64,000 nucleotides of DNA. Origin: Bradyrhizobium jicamae. Its GTDB lineage: Bacteria > Pseudomonadota > Alphaproteobacteria > Rhizobiales > Xanthobacteraceae. Each line of letters begins with the position of its first letter. Position 1 is the first letter of the stretch. Positions 27,612 to 36,476 of this stretch are shown piece after piece. The notes beneath the pieces are model-generated. The model was not told the origin of the DNA and made no database searches. It saw only the letters and a program-made list of their open reading frames with translations. Where the stretch lies: NCBI RefSeq assembly GCF_018130695.1, contig NZ_JAFCJX010000014.1, forward strand, positions 149,315 to 213,314, written 5' to 3'. The translations under genes were made by a program, and so were the position numbers.

Positions 27612-28871
27612 ATGAAGAGAACCCGCACAACGGGCGTCAGCCGCCGCTCGACTCTCGCGCTGATGGGCGCCGGTGCCGCGACTATTGCGATGCCGTGGGT
27701 GGCGCGTGCGCAGGCCAAGACCATCAAGATCGGCATGCCGACGATTCTGTCGGGACGTGTGGCACAGCTCGGCACGTCCTCGCGCAATGCGGTGATGCTG
27801 GAGGTCGAGAAGGTCAACGCCGCCGGCGGTCTCGCCGGCCGGCAGATCGAGATGGTGATCCGCGACTCCAAAGGCCAGCCGCAGGAGGCCGCCCGCATCT
27901 CCCGCGAACTCGTCAATACCGATGGCTGCGAGCTCCTGATCGATGCCGAAGCTTCATCCGGTGCGTTCGCCGTGCATGAAGTCGCGCGCGACCTCGGCGT
28001 GTTCTGCATTCACACCAATTCCGAAACGTCGTCGCTGACCGCCGATCCGAAGCAGCATATCCCGAACGCCTTCCGCACCGCGCGGCAGGGCGTGCACGAC
28101 TCGATCGTCGGCGGCAGCTATGCGGCCGGGATCGCCAAGGCCAAGGGCCTGAAGAAATGGGCGACGTGCTCGCCTGACTACGCCTACGGCCGCGACACCA
28201 CCGGCGAGTTCACGTTGTATCTGAAGCGCTTCGCGCCCGATGTCGAGATCATCAGCGATTCCTGGCCAAAGCTGTTTCAGCCCGACTATACCGAGGTGGT
28301 GACCAAGATCCTGCAGGCCAAGCCGCAGGCGCTCTATTCATGCCTGTGGGGCGGCGACCTTACTTCCTATATCGACCAGGCCAACATCTACGCGCTGTTC
28401 ACCCAGATGGAGGTGTTCGCGGTCAACATGGCCGACTACACCGCGCTGACGGTGGTGAAGAACCTGCCGAAGGGCATCCACTCCGGCAACCGCTACATCA
28501 AGACCTATCCGGGGACGCCGGAGAATGCCGCCTGGGGCGATGCCTACAAGGCGAAGTACAATGAATATCCGACCAACTGGTCGTGGGAGAATGCAACCGC
28601 GATCATGCTGATCGCCGAAGCGTCGAAGAAAGCCAATTCCGCCGACGGCAAGAAGATCGCCGAAGTGCTGCGCGGGCTCACGATCAAATGCCCGTTCGGG
28701 GCCGATGGCACGGTGACCATGCGCGGCGAGGACCAGACGCTGATCGGCTATGCCATCGGCTGGGGCACCACGATCCCGCAGGAGCCCTACGTGCCCGAGG
28801 TCAAGGCCGGCGACTGGAAAACCATCCTCGAGCTCGAAGCCGAGTGGAAGAAGAGCAAGGGCTATACGTGA
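27612..28871 (+). CDS. Branched-chain-type ABC transporter substrate-binding protein
   Basis: This 419-residue periplasmic-binding protein of the LivK type (type I fold) has an N-terminal export signal with twin arginines (SRRSTLAL) and cleavage near ARA-QAK. The mature protein begins with IKIGMPTILSG. The start is fixed by GGGAGGGGAG just before ATG 27612. It captures the substrate for the permease genes downstream. Unlike true amino-acid binders, its context is a ketone or aromatic acid catabolic cluster, so a carboxylic or cyclic compound is more likely. Confidence 0.93.
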   Translation: MKRTRTTGVSRRSTLALMGAGAATIAMPWVARAQAKTIKIGMPTILSGRVAQLGTSSRNAVMLEVEKVNAAGGLAGRQIEMVIRDSKGQPQEAARISRELVNTDGCELLIDAEASSGAFAVHEVARDLGVFCIHTNSETSSLTADPKQHIPNAFRTARQGVHDSIVGGSYAAGIAKAKGLKKWATCSPDYAYGRDTTGEFTLYLKRFAPDVEIISDSWPKLFQPDYTEVVTKILQAKPQALYSCLWGGDLTSYIDQANIYALFTQMEVFAVNMADYTALTVVKNLPKGIHSGNRYIKTYPGTPENAAWGDAYKAKYNEYPTNWSWENATAIMLIAEASKKANSADGKKIAEVLRGLTIKCPFGADGTVTMRGEDQTLIGYAIGWGTTIPQEPYVPEVKAGDWKTILELEAEWKKSKGYT

Positions 28872-28971
28872 TCTCGCTCGCGAAGCGGAGGCGGCTGACG
28901 CGGCCTCCGCCTGTCACTGAACGTCCGTCGCGCGCGCAATCGCTGCGGCCCGCTGCAATGAAAGTGCTCCC

Positions 28972-29874
28972 GTGGATCTCGACGCGCTCGCCGGCTGTCT
29001 CGCCAGTCCCGCCTGCTTGGTGACGCAAACCACCAGCGGCCTCATCATCGGCATGCTGCTGTTCCTCGTTGCCGTCGGGCTGACGCTGATCTTCGGCGTG
29101 CTCAAGGTGGTCAATTTCAGCCACGGCGCCTTCTACATGTTCGGCGCCTATTTCGCGATGACGGCCTATCAGTTCACCGGCAGCTTTGCGCTGGCGATGC
29201 TGTGCGGCGCGGCCGGCACCGCGATCCTCGGCCTGATCTTCGAGCGCGTGTTCATGAGCCGCGTCTACGGCGCCGACGTGCTGATGCAGTTGCTGGTCTG
29301 CTACGCCTTCGTGCTGATCTTCGATGACGTCGTGCGGATGATCTGGGGTCCGGAATTCAAGTCGATGGGCATGCCCAGCGCGTTTCAGGTGCCGCCGCTG
29401 TTCATCGTCGGCGGCGTGGTGCCGCCTTATTACCTGCTGCTGATCGGCGTCGCGCTCGCGGCTGCCGTGGTGCTCGGCCTTGGTCTCGCGCGCTCGCGGA
29501 TCGGCAAGGTGATCCGCGCGGCCGCGCATAATCCGGGCATGGTTTCGGCGCTCGGCATCAACACCGGCCTGATCTATGGTGGCGTGTTCGCGCTCGGCGG
29601 CATGCTGGCGGGGCTTGCGGGGGCGCTGGCGGCCCCCGTGCGCTCGCTGACGCCGGGCATGGGGTTCTCGGTGCTGATCGAATCCTTCATCGTCACCGTG
29701 ATCGGCGGCATGGGCTCGATCCTCGGCGCGCTGATCGGGGCGCTCTTGATCGGCTTGATCCGATCCTTCGGCTCGCTCGGCTTCCCGCTGTTCACCGAAG
29801 GCTTGATGTATCTCTTCATGGTGATCGTGCTGGTGTCGCGGCCGACCGGCCTGTTCGGCAAGGAGGTCGCATGA
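28972..29874 (+). CDS. ABC transporter permease, LivH type
   Basis: The 300-residue membrane protein has about eight hydrophobic segments and the LivH pattern (LTLIFGVLKVVNFSHGAFYM; VIGGMGSILGALIGALLIGL). The start used is GTG 28972; a shorter form from a later GTG is possible. Its stop overlaps the start of the LivM gene as ATGA. Together with LivM it forms the channel of the importer. Confidence 0.92.
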   Translation: MDLDALAGCLASPACLVTQTTSGLIIGMLLFLVAVGLTLIFGVLKVVNFSHGAFYMFGAYFAMTAYQFTGSFALAMLCGAAGTAILGLIFERVFMSRVYGADVLMQLLVCYAFVLIFDDVVRMIWGPEFKSMGMPSAFQVPPLFIVGGVVPPYYLLLIGVALAAAVVLGLGLARSRIGKVIRAAAHNPGMVSALGINTGLIYGGVFALGGMLAGLAGALAAPVRSLTPGMGFSVLIESFIVTVIGGMGSILGALIGALLIGLIRSFGSLGFPLFTEGLMYLFMVIVLVSRPTGLFGKEVA

Positions 29875-30899
29875 CCGAATTGCAGGCCGGAGAGGGCGCG
29901 CAGGCGGTCGGCATCGCGCGGCCCCGGGCGAGGCCACGGCGCAACCGTGATGTCTTGATCGCGCTTATCGCCTTTATCGTGCTCGCGGCGCTGCCGATGA
30001 TCTTCAGCAGCAAGTTGCTGCTCGACTTCGTGATCCGCTGCGCAGCCTACGGCTTGTTCGCGACGTCGTTGAACCTGCTGGTCGGTTACACCGGCCTGAT
30101 CTCCTTCGGCCATGGCATGTTCTTCGGTCTCGGCGCCTACGGCTTTGGCCTGATGATGCAGAAGACCGGCGTGCCCGTCCCGGTGGCCTTCGTCGCGACG
30201 CTTGCGATCACGTTCGTGGTCGCCGCTGTGATCGGCGCGATCTGCGTGCGGCTGAAGGAGATCTACTTCGCCTTCGTCACGCTGGCGTTCCAGATGCTGA
30301 TCCACTCGACCATCCTGTCCTGGGTCTCGCTGACCGGCGGCGATCAGGGCCTGCGCGGCGGCATTCCGCGGCCGCCGTTCCTCGGCATCGATCTGTCGAA
30401 CCATCACCATCTCTACATCGCGGCCTGCGCACTCCTGGTGCTCGGCCTGTTGCTGATGCGCCAGATCGCGCAGTCGCCGTTCGGCTACACCTTGCGCATG
30501 ATCCGCGACAACGCGACACGGGCGAGCTTTGTCGGCATCGACGTCTGGCGCGCCAAGCTGACGATCTTCGTGCTGGCGGCGCTGTTCGCGTCGACCGGCG
30601 GCATCATCATGGCGCTGTTCGTCTCCGGCGCGTATCCCGAATTCGCCTACTGGACGATCTCGGGCGAGGGCATCTTCATCAACATGCTCGGCGGCGTGAC
30701 GACGTTCCTCGGGCCGATGGTCGGCACCGTGCTGCTGTTGATCCTCAACGACACCGTGACCCGCCTGACCGAATATCACGGCATCGTGCTCGGCATCGTG
30801 ATCCTGTTTTTTGCGATCGGTCTGCGCAAGGGGCTGATGGATTTCGTCGTCGAATGGGCTGCGCAACGGCGTGGCAAGGCCGAGGAGCGCGCGCCATGA
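29871..30899 (+). CDS. ABC transporter permease, LivM type
   Basis: The 342-residue polytopic protein has the LivM-type region GLISFGHGMFFGLGAYG and the later QSPFGYTLRMIRDNATRASFVGIDV segment, which contacts the ATPases. The first 30 residues are charged and cytoplasmic. It is coupled to LivH upstream and to an SDR downstream by ATGA overlaps. Confidence 0.92.
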   Translation: MTELQAGEGAQAVGIARPRARPRRNRDVLIALIAFIVLAALPMIFSSKLLLDFVIRCAAYGLFATSLNLLVGYTGLISFGHGMFFGLGAYGFGLMMQKTGVPVPVAFVATLAITFVVAAVIGAICVRLKEIYFAFVTLAFQMLIHSTILSWVSLTGGDQGLRGGIPRPPFLGIDLSNHHHLYIAACALLVLGLLLMRQIAQSPFGYTLRMIRDNATRASFVGIDVWRAKLTIFVLAALFASTGGIIMALFVSGAYPEFAYWTISGEGIFINMLGGVTTFLGPMVGTVLLLILNDTVTRLTEYHGIVLGIVILFFAIGLRKGLMDFVVEWAAQRRGKAEERAP

Positions 30900-31672
30900 G
30901 CAAGGGACGGATCAGCGTCGTCACCGGGGGCGCCAGTGGCATTGGCGCGGCCTGTGTGCGTGAATTGGCGGCTGCAGGCGATCAAATCGTAATCGTCGAT
31001 CGCGACCTGGCAAAGGCGCAGGGCGTTGCCGCGGAGTTCGGCGGCAGGGCTTACGCGGTCGATGTCGGCGACGAGAAAGACGTCGAGGCTTGCGCTGCGA
31101 CCATCGAGCGCGAATGCGGCCCGGTCGATGTTCTCGTCAACAGCGCCGGGATCATCCAGGTGCCGCTTCGGCCGCATGATCTGCAGATGACGGCATGGGA
31201 TGACGTGGTACGTGTCGACCAGCGCGGCACCTACGTCGCCTGTGTGGCCTTCGCAAAGCGCATGATCGCGCGCAAGCACGGCAGCATCGTCAATATCGCG
31301 TCCATCGCCGGCATGCGCTCGATGCCGCTGCACGCTTATGCGCCAGCCAAGGCGGCGGTGATCGCGATCACCGAGTGCCTGGCCGCCGAGTGGGGGCCGT
31401 CGGGCATTCGCGTCAATGCGGTGTCGCCCGGCTACACGCTGACGCCAGCATTGAAGAACGCCATCGACAAGGGCGAGCGTGATGTCTCCGCCCTCACAGC
31501 CAACGCCGCGTTGCGCCGCCTGGTCGATCCTGCCGAGATCGGCCGTGTCGTCGCGTTCCTCGCCTCCGACGCTGCGTCTGCGATGACCGGCGCCAATATC
31601 CCGGTGGATTGTGGCTGGCTCGTCGGCACCTCCTGGAGCACCTATGGCGGATTGCGGGAGGCGAACGGCTAG
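30896..31672 (+). CDS. Short-chain dehydrogenase/reductase embedded in the transporter operon
   Basis: This 258-residue classical SDR has TGGASGIG, NSAG, the catalytic Ser in NIASIAG and Tyr-x-x-x-Lys in YAPAK. The acidic residue after beta-2 (VDRDLAK) favours NAD. The gene lies between livM and livG and overlaps livM as ATGA, so uptake and this oxidation are made together. Its tail (VGTSWSTYGGL) resembles the SDR at 24542, which suggests a duplicated pair acting on related alcohols or stereoisomers. Confidence 0.92.
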   Translation: MSKGRISVVTGGASGIGAACVRELAAAGDQIVIVDRDLAKAQGVAAEFGGRAYAVDVGDEKDVEACAATIERECGPVDVLVNSAGIIQVPLRPHDLQMTAWDDVVRVDQRGTYVACVAFAKRMIARKHGSIVNIASIAGMRSMPLHAYAPAKAAVIAITECLAAEWGPSGIRVNAVSPGYTLTPALKNAIDKGERDVSALTANAALRRLVDPAEIGRVVAFLASDAASAMTGANIPVDCGWLVGTSWSTYGGLREANG

Positions 31673-31674
31673 CC

Positions 31675-32433
31675 ATGCTGGAGATCCGCGGGCTTTCAAA
31701 ATCATTCGGCGGAGTCAAGGCGACGGACAACGTCTCGCTCGACTTCGCCGACGGCTCGCTCACCGCCGTGATCGGCCCGAACGGTGCGGGCAAGAGCACG
31801 TTCTTCAATTTGATCACCGGTGCGTTGAGGCCTGATGCCGGGCAGGTCCTGCTCAACGGCATCGACATGGCCGGCAAGACCCCGCCGGAAATCGTGCGTC
31901 ATGGCATCGGCCGCGCGTTTCAGGTCGCGAGTATCTTCCCGTCGCTGACGGTGGAGGAGACGATGCTGGCGGCGGTCTGCGCCGACCAGCGCCGCGCCGG
32001 CGTGCTGCACCGGCGCTTTCCGCTTCCCGAGACGCGCGACCGGGCCGAGCATGCGATGGAGTTGCTGGGGCTTGTCAATAAGCGTGGCCGCACTGCGGCG
32101 ACGTTGTCGCACGGTGACCAGAAGCTGCTCGACATTGCACTGGCGCTGGTGCTCGATCCCAAGGTGCTGCTGCTGGACGAGCCGACCGCGGGCATGGGCA
32201 CCGAAGAGCGCTGGCGCATGATCGACAAGGTGCGCGAGCTCTGGGAGCGCGAGAAGATCACCGTCGTGTTCATCGAGCACGACATGGACATCGTGTTCAA
32301 GATCGCGCCCGAAATCGTCGTGCTCTGCTACGGCCGTATCCTGGCGACGGGAACGCCCGACGCCATCCGCAGGAACGACGCCGTGATCGAGGCCTATCTC
32401 GGCAGCGAGGACCATGCAGGAGCTGTGGCATGA
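31675..32433 (+). CDS. ABC transporter ATP-binding protein, LivG type
   Basis: The 252-residue ATPase has Walker A GPNGAGKS, a signature region TLSHGDQKLLDIALAL and Walker B VLLLDEPTAGM. The LivG-type H-loop is IEHDMDIVF. The signature has SHGDQ in place of the common LSGGQ, as is usual in LivG proteins. It drives the branched-chain-type importer with LivF, whose start overlaps this stop as ATGA. Confidence 0.93.
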   Translation: MLEIRGLSKSFGGVKATDNVSLDFADGSLTAVIGPNGAGKSTFFNLITGALRPDAGQVLLNGIDMAGKTPPEIVRHGIGRAFQVASIFPSLTVEETMLAAVCADQRRAGVLHRRFPLPETRDRAEHAMELLGLVNKRGRTAATLSHGDQKLLDIALALVLDPKVLLLDEPTAGMGTEERWRMIDKVRELWEREKITVVFIEHDMDIVFKIAPEIVVLCYGRILATGTPDAIRRNDAVIEAYLGSEDHAGAVA

Positions 32434-33146
32434 GCGCGCTGCCGGTGGTGCAGGTCGAGGACCTCGACGTCTACTATGGCACCAGCCAGATCCTGTTCGG
32501 TGTCGGCCTCTCGGTGCGGCAGGGCGAGACCATGGCGCTGCTCGGCCGCAATGGCGCCGGCAAGTCGACCACCATGAAGGCGATCATGGGGCTGGCGCCG
32601 GCGCGGCGCGGCAAGGTCACGCTGCGCGGGACCGTCGTCTCGGGCATGAAGCCGCATCATATCGCTCGCGCCGGACTCGGCTTCGTGCCGGAAGACCGGC
32701 AGATATTCCCCGAGCATACCGTGGAGGACAATCTCGTTATCGGCCAGAAGAAGGGGCCTGATGGCGAGGATGAGTGGTCGATCCGCCGCGTCTACGACGT
32801 GTTTCCGTTGCTGGAGCCGCTGCGCTACCGGATCGCCGGCCGGCTGTCCGGCGGCGAGCAGCAGATGCTGGCAATCGCGCGCACGCTGATGGGCAACCCG
32901 GCGCTGCTGCTGCTGGACGAGCCGAGCGAGGGGCTGGCACCGATCATCGTGCAGCGGATCGGCGAGTTGCTGCGCCAGCTCCGCAGCACCGGTGCCACGG
33001 TGCTGATCGCCGAGCAGAACATGCATTTTTGCCTGGGCCTTGCGAGCCACGCGACGGTTATCGACAAGGGCCAGATCGTCTACACATCCTCCATCGAAGA
33101 GCTGAAGGCCAACGACAATATCCGGCAGCGCTATCTGGCGCTGTAG
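32430..33146 (+). CDS. ABC transporter ATP-binding protein, LivF type
   Basis: The 238-residue ATPase has Walker A GRNGAGKS, signature LSGGEQQML, Walker B LLLLDEPSEGLAP and the Q-loop/EDR region FVPEDRQIFPEHTVEDNL typical of LivF. It is the second ATPase of the importer, and it is followed 20 bases later by the CaiB gene. Confidence 0.94.
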   Translation: MSALPVVQVEDLDVYYGTSQILFGVGLSVRQGETMALLGRNGAGKSTTMKAIMGLAPARRGKVTLRGTVVSGMKPHHIARAGLGFVPEDRQIFPEHTVEDNLVIGQKKGPDGEDEWSIRRVYDVFPLLEPLRYRIAGRLSGGEQQMLAIARTLMGNPALLLLDEPSEGLAPIIVQRIGELLRQLRSTGATVLIAEQNMHFCLGLASHATVIDKGQIVYTSSIEELKANDNIRQRYLAL

Positions 33147-33166
33147 CTCTTCGGAAGGGAGGAACG

Positions 33167-34372
33167 ATGGCGGGCAAACTGACGCCGACGCATGAGGCGC
33201 CGTATCGGGGCTTGCGGGTGCTGGATTTCGGGCAGGGGATCGCCTCGCCCTATTGCGCGATGCTGCTCGGCGTGTACGGCGCCGATGTCATCAAGGTCGA
33301 GCCGCCCGAGGGCGACTGGTCGCGCTTTCTCGGCACCACCTATGGCAATCACACCACGCTGTCGGCGGTCTACAACCGCGGCAAGCGCAGCCTGAGCCTC
33401 GACATGAAGCACAAGGACGGCATCGCGATCGCACAGCGGCTGGCGAAGGAGGCCGACGTGCTGATCGAGGGCTTTCGGCCCGGCGTCGCGGCGCGGCTTG
33501 GCCTCGGCTACGACAGCCTCTCCCAGGAGAATCCCGGCCTGATCTATCTGTCAGTCAGCGGCTTTGGGCAGAGCGGACCTTATGCGAAGCGGCCTGGCTC
33601 GGATTCGGTCGCACAAGCCTTTACCGGACTGGTCTCGGTCAACCTCGGCGCCGACGGTGTGCCGCACCGGGTCGGGACCACGATCTCGGATGTCGTCACC
33701 GGCGTCTATGCCTTCCAGGCGATCGCGACGACGCTGTTCGCGCGCGCCACCGTCGGCACCGGCCGCTGGATTGACGTCAATCTCTGCCAGTCGACCTCGG
33801 CCTTGCTCGGCCACAAGGTGGCCGAGTTCATCCTCGAAGGTGGCGCGCCACGCGCGCTCAACGTGCCGGCCGGCACCTACCAGACCCAGGATGGCTGGAT
33901 GATGGTGACGCTGGTCAACGAACCGCAATACAAGCGGCTCTGCGCCGCGATTGGACGCGAGGATCTCGCCACCGATCCGCGCTTCGCTGATTTCACAAGC
34001 CGAGCCGACACAGCCGACGCGCTGATCCCGCAATTGCGCGAGGTGTTCCTGACGCAGCAGACGGAGGCTTGGCTGACGCGTCTGCACGCTGCCGACGTGA
34101 TCGCCGAACGCATCCTCAATCCCGGTGAGTGGCTGCGCAACGCGCATGTCGAGGCGACCAGGGCCGCGGTGTGCCAGGACACGCCGGGTGTCGGCGCGGT
34201 CTACGCGCCGCGCACGCCGGGCATCGCGAGCCTGTCCGAGGATAATCTGTGTCCAGCACCCGATGTGGGGCAGGATAGTTATGCCGTGCTGATGGAGGCT
34301 GGGTTCGAACGATCGGCGATCGACGAGCTCGTTGCTTCAGGTGCGGTTCGTCAAAAGGGAGCCCAGGCATGA
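33167..34372 (+). CDS. CaiB/BaiF (family III) CoA-transferase
   Basis: The 401-residue protein has the family III pattern: RVLDFGQGIASPYCAMLLG, GADVIKVEPPEGDW and the catalytic Asp146 in RPGSDSVAQAF. It transfers CoA between carboxylic acids through an enzyme-aspartyl intermediate. GGGAGGAA precedes the ATG. Its stop overlaps the enoyl-CoA hydratase start as ATGA. It gives the cluster a second way, besides the ligase, to make an acyl-CoA. Confidence 0.92.
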   Translation: MAGKLTPTHEAPYRGLRVLDFGQGIASPYCAMLLGVYGADVIKVEPPEGDWSRFLGTTYGNHTTLSAVYNRGKRSLSLDMKHKDGIAIAQRLAKEADVLIEGFRPGVAARLGLGYDSLSQENPGLIYLSVSGFGQSGPYAKRPGSDSVAQAFTGLVSVNLGADGVPHRVGTTISDVVTGVYAFQAIATTLFARATVGTGRWIDVNLCQSTSALLGHKVAEFILEGGAPRALNVPAGTYQTQDGWMMVTLVNEPQYKRLCAAIGREDLATDPRFADFTSRADTADALIPQLREVFLTQQTEAWLTRLHAADVIAERILNPGEWLRNAHVEATRAAVCQDTPGVGAVYAPRTPGIASLSEDNLCPAPDVGQDSYAVLMEAGFERSAIDELVASGAVRQKGAQA

Positions 34373-35145
34373 GTGCCGATCTCGTCCGTTATTCGGTTTC
34401 AAATCATGTCGCCGAGATCATGCTCGATCGCGGACCGGTCAATGCGCTCAGCATGGACCTGATTGACGCGTTGCTCGCCGCGCTGGCCAAGGCGAGGGAC
34501 GATCAAGCCGTCCGCGCCGTCGTTGTCGGCAGTGCCCACAAGGTGTTTTGCGCCGGGCTCGATCTCGACATTGTCAGGGGCAAGCCGGGGATCGAGACCA
34601 AGAAATTCCTTGAGCGACTGTATTTCGCATTGAACGATATACAGTACCGGATGGGCAAGCCGACGATTGCGGCCGTGGATGGCGCGGTGCGGGCCGGCGG
34701 TATGACGATCGCAATCGCCTGCGACATGATCATCGCCGGCGACGCCTGCACCTTTGGCTACCCCGAGATCGACGTCGGCCTGATCCCGGCGATTCATTTC
34801 GTGCAGCTGCCGCGGCTGGTCGGCAAGCATCAGGCGTTCGGGCCCTTGTTCCTCGGTGAGCCTTTTGATGCGGCGACGGCGTTCCGCATGGGGCTCTTGA
34901 GCGAAGTCGTGCCCAAGGGCACCGCGCTCGATCGCGCCCGCGAGATCGCCGGCAAGCTCGCGGTGAAATCGCCGATCGTGATGAAGATCGGCCGCGACGC
35001 CTTCATGCGCGCGGTTGATGCCGATTTCCGCCGCGCGGTCGAAAATGCCGCCGAGAGCTTTGCGCTGGTGGCGACGACGGAGGATTGCCAGGAAGGACTC
35101 AATGCGTTCGTCGAGAAGCGGGCGCCGAACTACAAGGGACGGTAA
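34369..35145 (+). CDS. Enoyl-CoA hydratase/isomerase (crotonase family)
   Basis: The 258-residue crotonase-fold protein has the oxyanion regions VFCAGLDLD and DGAVRAGGMTIAIACDMIIA, and the motif YPEIDVGLIPAI. The usual EGxxxGGG first catalytic region reads DGAVRAGG here, so the first Glu is replaced by Asp, while Glu in PEIDVG is kept. It probably hydrates, isomerises or cleaves an unsaturated or ketoacyl-CoA from the pathway. It is coupled to the CaiB gene. Confidence 0.9.
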   Translation: MSADLVRYSVSNHVAEIMLDRGPVNALSMDLIDALLAALAKARDDQAVRAVVVGSAHKVFCAGLDLDIVRGKPGIETKKFLERLYFALNDIQYRMGKPTIAAVDGAVRAGGMTIAIACDMIIAGDACTFGYPEIDVGLIPAIHFVQLPRLVGKHQAFGPLFLGEPFDAATAFRMGLLSEVVPKGTALDRAREIAGKLAVKSPIVMKIGRDAFMRAVDADFRRAVENAAESFALVATTEDCQEGLNAFVEKRAPNYKGR

Positions 35146-35240
35146 CGGTCAGGCAGGGCGGTATGCATTGCCGGCGAATTGACTCCGTCGGCGGATGAGC
35201 GGCAAATGCCTCAAACAGAGATAGATGAGAGGAAACCACC

Positions 35241-36473
35241 ATGGCTGACGCGCTGATCATCGATGCATGCAGGACGCCGCGCGGTATCGGCAAGGCCGGC
35301 AAGGGTGCGCTGTCCGGAATTCATCCACAGCAGCTTGGCGCCACCGTGTTGCGCGCTTTGGCCGATCGCACCGGCATCAAGACCGCCGATGTCGACGACA
35401 TCATCTGGGGCACCAGCTCGCAGCGCGGTCCACAAAGCGGCGATCTCGGGCGGATGTCGGCGCTTGATGCGGGCTACGACGTGAAAGCGAGCGGCGTCAC
35501 GCTGGACCGGTTCTGCGGCTCGGGCATCACCAGCGTGAATATGGCGGCCGCTGCCATCATGTCCGGCTCGGAGGATCTGGTGATCGCCGGCGGCACCGAG
35601 ATGATGTCGATGGAAGGACGCCGCGGCGAGGGGCCGTTCATGATGGACGCCGGCAATCTGCGCCTGCGCGCGCGGCATCCGCAGTCGCATCAGGGCGTCT
35701 GCGCCGATGCGGTCGCCACGCTGGAAGGGATCTCGCGGCAGGGCGTCGACGAGCTCGGCCTGGAAAGCCAGAAGCGCGCGGCGGCCGCAATCAAGGGTGG
35801 TCATTTCGACAAGAGCCTGGTGCCGGTCCATCGCGAGGACGGTTCGCTCGCGCTCGACCGCGAGGAGTATCCGCGGCCGCAGACCACGCTGGAAGGGCTT
35901 GCGGCGCTGAAGCCCGCGTTTCCCGCGATCGCCGATTACGCACTCGACGACAAGGGTACGACCTATCGCCAGCTGATCCTGGATAAATATCCTGATCTCG
36001 ACATCAACTTTGTCCACCACGCGGGAAATTCGTCGGGCGTGGTCGATGGCTCGGCGGCGATCCTGCTTGCATCGCCGGACTACGCCAGGAAGCACGGCCT
36101 GAAGCCGCGCGCCCGTGTGGTGGCGATGGCCAATATGGGGGATTCGCCGACGCTGATGCTGAACGCGCCGGTGCCGGCCGCGCGCAAGGTGCTGGCCAAG
36201 GCCGGGCTGACGCTCGACGACATCGACCTGTTCGAAATCAACGAGGCCTTTGCCGTCGTCGCGGAAAAGTTCATCCGCGACCTCAAGCTCGACCGCGACA
36301 AGGTCAACGTCAATGGCGGCTCGATCGCGCTTGGTCACCCGATCGGCGCGACCGGTTCGATCCTGATCGGAACGGTGCTTGACGAGCTGGAGCGGCGCGA
36401 TCTCAAGCGCGGCCTGGTGACGATGTGTGCGGCCGGCGGCATGGCGCCGGCGATCATCATCGAGCGCGTCTGA
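35241..36473 (+). CDS. Acetyl-CoA acyltransferase (thiolase)
   Basis: The 410-residue thiolase has the nucleophilic Cys92 in LDRFCGSGITS, the His in GGSIALGHPIGATG and the second Cys in TMCAAGGMAPA. It cleaves a 3-ketoacyl-CoA with CoA, releasing acetyl-CoA or a related unit. It is the last gene of the rightward catabolic block. Its stop is three bases from the stop of the convergent sensor kinase gene. Confidence 0.95.
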   Translation: MADALIIDACRTPRGIGKAGKGALSGIHPQQLGATVLRALADRTGIKTADVDDIIWGTSSQRGPQSGDLGRMSALDAGYDVKASGVTLDRFCGSGITSVNMAAAAIMSGSEDLVIAGGTEMMSMEGRRGEGPFMMDAGNLRLRARHPQSHQGVCADAVATLEGISRQGVDELGLESQKRAAAAIKGGHFDKSLVPVHREDGSLALDREEYPRPQTTLEGLAALKPAFPAIADYALDDKGTTYRQLILDKYPDLDINFVHHAGNSSGVVDGSAAILLASPDYARKHGLKPRARVVAMANMGDSPTLMLNAPVPAARKVLAKAGLTLDDIDLFEINEAFAVVAEKFIRDLKLDRDKVNVNGGSIALGHPIGATGSILIGTVLDELERRDLKRGLVTMCAAGGMAPAIIIERV

Positions 36474-36476
36474 AGA

